DNA of 64,000 nucleotides from positions 372,001 to 436,000 of the forward strand of contig JAMWZC010000001.1 of NCBI GenBank assembly GCA_024304985.1, in the 5' to 3' direction. The position numbers and the translations under genes are program-made. Within the stretch, counting starts at the first letter, position 1. Every line of letters starts with the position of its first letter. The notes beneath the pieces were generated by a model. The model was not told where the DNA came from and did not search any database. It saw nothing but the letters and a program-made list of their open reading frames with translations. This DNA is from Paracoccaceae bacterium. Lineage in GTDB: Bacteria; Pseudomonadota; Alphaproteobacteria; Rhodobacterales; Rhodobacteraceae. Positions 58,585 through 64,000 of this stretch are shown here, piece after piece.

Positions 58585-58648
58585 GCTCGCCTCGCCTTCC
58601 CTGCCGCACTGCCCGCCTCTTGCCAAGGTCGGGGCGCGCGGCACCTTC

Positions 58649-59320
58649 TCAGTTTCCGGCCGTGCCGGTGCCATCCGGTGAACCACCAAGCGCCACAATC
58701 AACTGAGACGCCCGCTGACGCAAGCCCGCTGTCGCCTCGGCATCCGATTGAAGGGCTTGAAGCCGGGTTATCGCGGCCTCGATGTCACCTTCTTCGATCT
58801 CGATCAGGACGAGTTGTTCCTCGGCGGCCACCCGCAGCATCGGGCTGGTCTGGGCAATGCCCTCAAACCCGACGCGACGGTCGGCGAGGCTTGCTTCACC
58901 CGCATCCAGCAGCAAAGCCTTGAACCCGGCCAATTGGCGATAGACGGGGTCGATCTGACCGTCCGAGGCGATCCCCTGCAACAGTGTCAGCGCCTCGTCG
59001 GTCGCACCCGTCTCGATCAGTTCGGACACCGTCAGGAAGTCCCGCGCGATGCGCGCCCCGACCGAGGACGCGTCCATTTCGCGCAGGGACGCAACCCGTG
59101 CTGCGCTCTCATCGGCCTCCAAGGCTGCGATCAGTGCATCACCTGTGGCTTGCGCCGCCGCGGCATCCTGCGCCTTGCGCCACTCGTTCCAGGCCGCACC
59201 ACCCACCAGCGCCAGCACAACAAGCACGGCGATCCAGCCATAACGGCGCATCAGGCCGTAAAGCCGATCCCGACGGACCTCTTCGGTGACTTCCTCGATG
59301 AAACTTTCGCTCTGGCTCAC
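58649..59320 (-). CDS. YfgM-like TPR membrane protein
   Basis: The 223 residues have one N-terminal helix (about 29-46), preceded by a charged cytoplasmic segment (EEVTEEVRRDRLYGLMRRYGW), and a periplasmic part of TPR-like helices. This is the architecture of YfgM, which associates with SecYEG and periplasmic chaperones. It is the first gene of yfgM-bamB-der. Confidence 0.85.
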   Translation of the reverse strand: MSQSESFIEEVTEEVRRDRLYGLMRRYGWIAVLVVLALVGGAAWNEWRKAQDAAAAQATGDALIAALEADESAARVASLREMDASSVGARIARDFLTVSELIETGATDEALTLLQGIASDGQIDPVYRQLAGFKALLLDAGEASLADRRVGFEGIAQTSPMLRVAAEEQLVLIEIEEGDIEAAITRLQALQSDAEATAGLRQRASQLIVALGGSPDGTGTAGN

Positions 59321-59651
59321 GCGCTGCCCCTTTTAAGCTTTGCCCCCTCTTACCGTGAAGCCGTCGCCCTGCCAAGGGGCCGGGATGGGTTGCGGCATGC
59401 GCTGCGCCGGGTTCCGCCCGTTTGCCAAGGGGTTGTCCTTTCCTTGCCCCCCTCGGACGCTGCACTTTCAAGCGTTTCCAATAGCCTGCGACAGAGACGT
59501 GAGAAGCCTTGCTGCGTTGGCGATGCCGCGCTTGCGCGGTCTTGCAGAAATGTTTAATCTGAACTGGTCGGTTTAGCGTATTGAACGACAGACCCCTAGG
59601 CCGGGATGTCCGGTCGTTCCGGCACAGAGTGCCACACCAAAAGGACAGTTG
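59321..59651. other. Intergenic region between divergent yfgM-like and RND adaptor genes
   Basis: I see no gene in these 331 bp. It must contain the two divergent promoters. Near 59635-59645 an AAAAGGACA segment serves as the ribosome binding site of the adaptor gene. Confidence 0.5.
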
Positions 59652-60737
59652 ATGCGTCTGGTTCCGGTTCTCCTCGCTGTTCTTGTGACGGCGTTCCTGT
59701 TCGCGCTTGTTCTGCACCGCGATGCGCTTCTGGCCATTGCCGGCAATGAACCCGCAGATGCCGCCACGCCAGAAGCGGCGCCTTCCGGGCCGGAGCCCGT
59801 CCGGGTCGTCGCCCTGTCGTCAACGGCGCGCGGTGTCGAGGATGCCGTGATCCTGCGCGGCGAGACGCAGGCCGCACGCGAGGTCGAGTTGCGCGCTGAA
59901 ACATCAGGCCGGGTCATGTCCGAACCGCTGCGCCGCGGCACCTTTGTCGAGGAAGGACAGCTCATCTGCCGCATCGACATCGGCACGCGCGACGCCATGC
60001 TGGCCGAGGCGGAGGCACGTCTGGCCGATGCGCGGATCAACTTTTCAGCGGCTGACCGGCTGTCACAGGATGGCTTCGCCTCTTCGACCCGTGTGGCTAC
60101 GACCGAGGCCAATCTGCGTGCCGCCGAGGCCGCCGTGGCTGCCGCCGCCAAGGAAATCGAGCGTTTGACGATCATGGCGCCTTTCGCAGGCATTCTCGAA
60201 AGCGACAGCGCCGAGATAGGCAGCCTGCTGCAACCGGGCGGGCTCTGCGCCACGGTGATCCAGCTTGATCCGATCCGACTGGTCGGTTTCGTGCCTGAAA
60301 CCGAGGTGGACAGGATCGACCTTGATGCGATGGCCGGTGCGCGTCTGGCCACCGGGCAGGAAGTTGCGGGACGCGTCAGCTTCATCTCGCGGTCGGCCGA
60401 TCCGATGACCCGCACTTTCCGCGTGGATATCGAGGTTCCGAATGCCGATCTGGCGATCCGTGACGGACAGACCGCCGAGATCGCCATTGCAGCCCAAGGC
60501 ACCCGCGCGCATCTGCTGCCTCAGTCGGCCCTGACGCTGAATGACGACGGGGCGATGGGTGTGCGCCTTGTCGCGCCGGACAAGACCGCCCTCTTCGCCC
60601 CGGTCAGCCTGTTACGCGATACGGCGCAAGGCGTGTGGGTCAGCGGGTTGGACGACACGGTCAATGTCATCGTCGTGGGTCAGGAGTATGTCGCCGATGG
60701 CGTGCCCGTGATCCCGACCTACCGCGAGGCCCAGTGA
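59652..60737 (+). CDS. RND efflux periplasmic adaptor (membrane fusion protein)
   Basis: The 361 residues have an N-terminal anchor or signal helix (about 1-28), a barrel-sandwich domain (LRGETQAAREVELRAETSGRV; ILESDSAEIGSLLQPGG), a helical hairpin (about 115-180, rich in Ala and Glu), and beta-barrel/MP domains (VSFISRSADPMTRTFRVDIEV, LAIRDGQTAEI). It connects the permease to an outer membrane channel. The first base of the permease ATG overlaps its stop, so the two are coupled. No outer membrane factor gene in the window. Confidence 0.93.
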   Translation: MRLVPVLLAVLVTAFLFALVLHRDALLAIAGNEPADAATPEAAPSGPEPVRVVALSSTARGVEDAVILRGETQAAREVELRAETSGRVMSEPLRRGTFVEEGQLICRIDIGTRDAMLAEAEARLADARINFSAADRLSQDGFASSTRVATTEANLRAAEAAVAAAAKEIERLTIMAPFAGILESDSAEIGSLLQPGGLCATVIQLDPIRLVGFVPETEVDRIDLDAMAGARLATGQEVAGRVSFISRSADPMTRTFRVDIEVPNADLAIRDGQTAEIAIAAQGTRAHLLPQSALTLNDDGAMGVRLVAPDKTALFAPVSLLRDTAQGVWVSGLDDTVNVIVVGQEYVADGVPVIPTYREAQ

Positions 60738-63700
60738 TGATCGGCATGGTGGATTGGGCCGCGTCCCGCGCCCGGATGGTGATGGCCTTCATCATCCTCT
60801 CATTGGCCGTGGGTGCCTTTGCCTATGTCAGCCTGCCCAAGGAGGGAGAGCCTGATATCGAGATACCGGCGCTCTTCGTCTCGGTCCCCTTCCCCGGCAT
60901 TTCCGCCGAGGATAGCGAGGCGCTGCTGGTCAAGCCGATGGAGACGGAACTGTCCGATCTGGACGGGCTGAAGAAGATGACCTCGACCGCCGCCGAGAAT
61001 TATGCCGGCGTGGCGCTGGAATTCGAGTTTGGCTGGGACAAGACCAAGATCATGGCCGATGTCCGCGAGGCCATGAGCAATGCCGAGGGTCAGTTTCCCG
61101 CCGGCTTCGAGAAATACTCGATCAACGAGATCAACTTTTCCGAGTTTCCGATCATCATCGTGAACCTGACCGGCGATGTGGCCGAACGCACCATGGCGCG
61201 CATCGCGCAGGACCTTCAGGATGAGATCGAGGGTCTGGATGCGGTGATGGAGGCCGGTATTGCCGGCAACCGCGAAGAGATGGTCGAAGTGGTGATCGAC
61301 CCGCTGCGGCTGGAAGCCTATAACGTCACGGCGGGCGAGTTGATCAATGTCGTGCAGAATAACAACATGCTCATCGCCGCCGGTGAGGTGGAAAGCGCGC
61401 AGGGCACGTTCAGCGTCAAGATCCCCTCGTCTTTCGACGGACCGCGCGACATCTATACCCTACCTGTCAAGACCAACGGCACGCGCGTCGTGACCTTGGG
61501 CGATCTGGCCGACATCCGCATGACATTCGAGGATCGTCTGGGCACCGCCCGCTTCAACGGAGAGCCGACCGTCGCCTTGCAGGTGGTCAAGCGCAAGGGT
61601 TTCAACCTGATCGACACCGCTGCCGCGGTGCGCCGCGTGGTCGACGAGGCGCAGGCGTCATGGCCCGAAGACCTGCGCGCCGCTGTGCAGGTGGGCACGT
61701 CCAATGACCAAAGCCGGGTCGTTGGCTCGATGGTCAGTCAGTTGGAAGGCTCGGTCCTGACGGCCATCGCACTGGTGATGATCGTGATCCTGGCCAGCCT
61801 TGGCACCCGCGCCGCGCTGCTGGTGGGCTTTGCCATCCCGACCTCGTTCCTGCTGTGTTTCGTGCTGCTGGCCATGATGGGCGTGACCATCTCGAATATC
61901 GTGATGTTCGGCCTGATCCTTGCCGTAGGCATGCTGGTCGATGGTGCGATTGTCGTCGTGGAATATGCCGACAAGCGCATTCAGGAGGGCTCCGGCCCCA
62001 TGACCGCCTATGTCGAGGCGTCCAAGCGCATGTTCTGGCCGATTGTCAGCTCGACCGCGACCACGCTTTGCGCTTTTCTGCCGATGCTGTTCTGGCCCGG
62101 TGTGCCCGGCGAGTTCATGGGCATGCTGCCGGTGACATTGATTTTCGTGCTTTCCGCCAGCCTGATCGTGGCGCTGATCTACCTGCCTGTGATGGGCGGT
62201 GTGACGGGCCGCATGAGCCGGATGTTCGGCCGCGCGTCCGATGCACTGCGCCGTGCCCTGCCGTGGTGGGGTCGCGCCGCACTGGTGCCGCCTGCCCTCT
62301 ACATGGTGTTTCTGGGTGCGATGCAGGTGCTGAACCCCGGCTATCTCTTTGGTGGCCAGCCCATCGGCAGCGGCTTCGTCGCGCTGCTGCCGGGTATCGT
62401 TCTGTTCCTGCTGGGCTCTTTCGCGTCTTCCATCACGCTGGGTGCCGCACGGATCGAGCGCAAACCGCGCCGCATCACCGCAGGACATCGCCGCACGCTC
62501 TTTGGTCATTTCATTCGGGTGATCACCGCCAATCCCGTCATGCCGCTGGTCACCATCGGTGTGGTGATGGCTTTCGTCGCGGTGGTCTTCATGACCTTCC
62601 AGCAGAACAGTCGCGGCGTCGAGTTTTTCGTCGAATCCGAACCGGAACAGGCCATCGTCTATGTCCGCGCGCGCGGCAACTTGTCCTTGGCGGAAAAAGA
62701 CGCGCTGGTCCGTCAGGCCGAAGAGATCGTGTTGGCGCATCCCGGGGTGGACAACGCCTTCGCCTTTGCCGGTGACGGCGGGCTGAATGCCAATACGGGT
62801 GGCGCACAGCCGCCCTTGGACACAATCGGCCAGATCCAGCTTGAAACCATCCCATGGGAAGATCGCCGCGACCGCCCGGAACTGGACGGGGATCTGGTCA
62901 TTGAAGAGCTGACATCCGCCATCGCCGCCATCCCCGGCCTTCAGGTCGAGGTCATTGCACAGGCGCGCGGCCCCGCATCCGCCAAACCCGTGCATCTGCG
63001 TCTCAAGGGCGACGACTGGGAGGCCCTGCAAGAGGCCACGCGCCTTGCCCGTGCGCAGTTCGAGGCCAGCGAGGGCCTGACCCTGATCGAGGATACGCTT
63101 CCCCTGCCCGGCATCGACTGGCAGATTGACGTGGATGTGGAAAAAGCCGGCCGTTTCGGTGCCGATGTGGCCACCGTCGGCGGCATGGTCCAGCTTGTGA
63201 CGCGCGGGATCCTGCTCGACACAATGCGCGTGGACACGTCCGATGAGGAAATCGAGATCCGCGTGCGCCTGCCCGAGGATGACCGGGTGCTGTCCACTCT
63301 TGATACGCTCAAGGTCCGCACCTCGGACGGTCTGGTGCCGCTGGCCAATTTCATCTCGCGCCAGCCGGTGCCGAAACTGGCGCAGATCAAGCGCGTTGAC
63401 GGGAAACGCTATTTCGACGTCAAGGCCGGTGTGGCGGATGGTCTGACCCGCACGGTGACAGCGGCGGATGGAGCCACGAGCCAGGTGCCGATCACCGCCA
63501 CCGAGCGGATTGAGACGCTGACCGATTGGCTGGAAACCAACCCGCTGCCTGCGGGCGTCGTATGGGAATGGACCGGCGATCAGGAGGATCAGGCCGAATC
63601 CGGGGCCTTTCTGGCGAATGCCTTTGCGGGGGCGTTGGGTCTGATGTTCATCATCCTGCTCGCGCAATTCAACTCGGTCTATAACTCAGTGCTGGTGCTG

Positions 63701-64000
63701 CTGGCGGTCGTGCTTTCCACCACGGGCGTGCTGATCGGAATGCTGGTGATGGATCAGACCTTCTCGATCATCATGACGGGCACGGGCATCGTGGCCTTGG
63801 CGGGGATCGTGGTAAACAACAACATCATACTGATCGACACCTATCAGGAATATTCCCGGTACATGCCAAGGATCGAAGCGATCATCCGCACCGCAGAAGA
63901 TCGCATCCGCCCGGTTCTGCTGACGACGATCACCACCATGGCGGGGCTTGCCCCGATGATGTTCGGCCTCAGCCTTGATTTCATCAATGGCGGCTATTCC
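60737..64000 (+). CDS. RND family efflux permease (3' end beyond the window)
   Basis: Reads MIGMVDWAASRARMVM and continues for 1088 codons to the edge, still open. Recognisable parts are helix 1 (about 13-32), the porter domain with LPKEGEPDIEIPALFVSVPFPG, helices 2-6 with GLILAVGMLVDGAIVVVEYADK, a second long periplasmic segment (from QQNSRGVEFFVESE), and helices from NAFAGALGLMFIILLAQFNSVYN. The proton-relay motif is VDG instead of the AcrB VDD. The loop between helices 6 and 7 contains extra hydrophobic segments. About 100-200 residues should be missing. Confidence 0.93.
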   Translation, partial: MIGMVDWAASRARMVMAFIILSLAVGAFAYVSLPKEGEPDIEIPALFVSVPFPGISAEDSEALLVKPMETELSDLDGLKKMTSTAAENYAGVALEFEFGWDKTKIMADVREAMSNAEGQFPAGFEKYSINEINFSEFPIIIVNLTGDVAERTMARIAQDLQDEIEGLDAVMEAGIAGNREEMVEVVIDPLRLEAYNVTAGELINVVQNNNMLIAAGEVESAQGTFSVKIPSSFDGPRDIYTLPVKTNGTRVVTLGDLADIRMTFEDRLGTARFNGEPTVALQVVKRKGFNLIDTAAAVRRVVDEAQASWPEDLRAAVQVGTSNDQSRVVGSMVSQLEGSVLTAIALVMIVILASLGTRAALLVGFAIPTSFLLCFVLLAMMGVTISNIVMFGLILAVGMLVDGAIVVVEYADKRIQEGSGPMTAYVEASKRMFWPIVSSTATTLCAFLPMLFWPGVPGEFMGMLPVTLIFVLSASLIVALIYLPVMGGVTGRMSRMFGRASDALRRALPWWGRAALVPPALYMVFLGAMQVLNPGYLFGGQPIGSGFVALLPGIVLFLLGSFASSITLGAARIERKPRRITAGHRRTLFGHFIRVITANPVMPLVTIGVVMAFVAVVFMTFQQNSRGVEFFVESEPEQAIVYVRARGNLSLAEKDALVRQAEEIVLAHPGVDNAFAFAGDGGLNANTGGAQPPLDTIGQIQLETIPWEDRRDRPELDGDLVIEELTSAIAAIPGLQVEVIAQARGPASAKPVHLRLKGDDWEALQEATRLARAQFEASEGLTLIEDTLPLPGIDWQIDVDVEKAGRFGADVATVGGMVQLVTRGILLDTMRVDTSDEEIEIRVRLPEDDRVLSTLDTLKVRTSDGLVPLANFISRQPVPKLAQIKRVDGKRYFDVKAGVADGLTRTVTAADGATSQVPITATERIETLTDWLETNPLPAGVVWEWTGDQEDQAESGAFLANAFAGALGLMFIILLAQFNSVYNSVLVLLAVVLSTTGVLIGMLVMDQTFSIIMTGTGIVALAGIVVNNNIILIDTYQEYSRYMPRIEAIIRTAEDRIRPVLLTTITTMAGLAPMMFGLSLDFINGGYS

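Noticed and set aside
61658-63667. 669-codon minus-strand open frame
   Set aside because: Antisense to the RND permease; composition (His/Gln/Arg-rich) is what high-GC codon bias produces on the opposite strand, with no family resemblance.

Overview
The window is chromosomal DNA from an alphaproteobacterium of the Rhodobacterales (Rhodobacteraceae/Paracoccaceae type). The evidence is high GC, the gene order around pdhA-pdhB-pdhC, fabD-fabG-acpP-fabF-mltG, rpsF-rpsR-rplI, yajC-secD-secF, ccmA-ccmB-ccmC-ccmD-ccmG and yfgM-bamB-der, a pyruvate dehydrogenase E1 beta with its own lipoyl domain, and remnants of an RcGTA-type gene transfer agent next to cysE. The genus cannot be fixed from the sequence alone. 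Almost everything is housekeeping; there are no insertion sequences, CRISPR arrays or rRNA genes, and one tRNA (Leu, anticodon UAG).

Layout. 0-6 kb: a cyclophilin cut by the edge, pgk, an FtsB-like septum protein and the three pyruvate dehydrogenase genes. 6.2-7.8 kb: a HlyC-type acyltransferase coupled to a VCBS/Hint protein. 7.8-11.7 kb: cysE, a small GTA-adjacent protein and a collapsed gene transfer agent locus. 11.9-16.7 kb: mltG and fatty acid synthesis genes. 16.9-19.5 kb: a cytochrome b561-YceI fusion facing a free YceI, and a small membrane protein. 19.8-21.1 kb: ribosomal protein operon. 21.3-25.1 kb: trigger factor, tRNA-Leu, a degenerate Hint protein and a split NAD(P)H-hydrate repair enzyme. 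25.3-29.3 kb: glnB-glnA, an unrecognised membrane protein and a lytic transglycosylase. 29.3-35.7 kb: a heme-dependent N-demethylase homologue, a hydrolase-OsmC fusion, a response regulator and histidine kinase, a LuxI-type synthase and bioY. 35.8-39.1 kb: DUF6314, purB, a small secreted protein and a FliG-like protein. 39.2-41.4 kb: a nitrile hydratase operon with a split beta subunit and a permease. 41.4-45.1 kb: DUF1223 and aconitase. 45.2-52.1 kb: the ccm and sec genes. 52.4-59.3 kb: serS, a DUF2235 hydrolase, a TspO-like protein, der, bamB and yfgM. 59.6-64 kb: an RND efflux adaptor and the start of its permease.

The most striking observation is at about 8976-11718. A small-terminase-like gene (g1) is intact, but the large terminase gene (g2) stops at its Walker B motif and runs in frame, without a stop or frameshift, into the C-terminal half of the tail/host-specificity gene (g15). 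Everything normally between them (portal, protease, capsid, tail genes) is absent. This reads as an internal deletion that turned a gene transfer agent into one 824-codon chimeric gene. Other items worth attention are the nitrile hydratase beta subunit divided into two genes, as in thiocyanate hydrolase, with a His-rich alpha-subunit N-terminus; the split Nnr enzyme; and two Hint-domain proteins, one of which has lost its catalytic residues.
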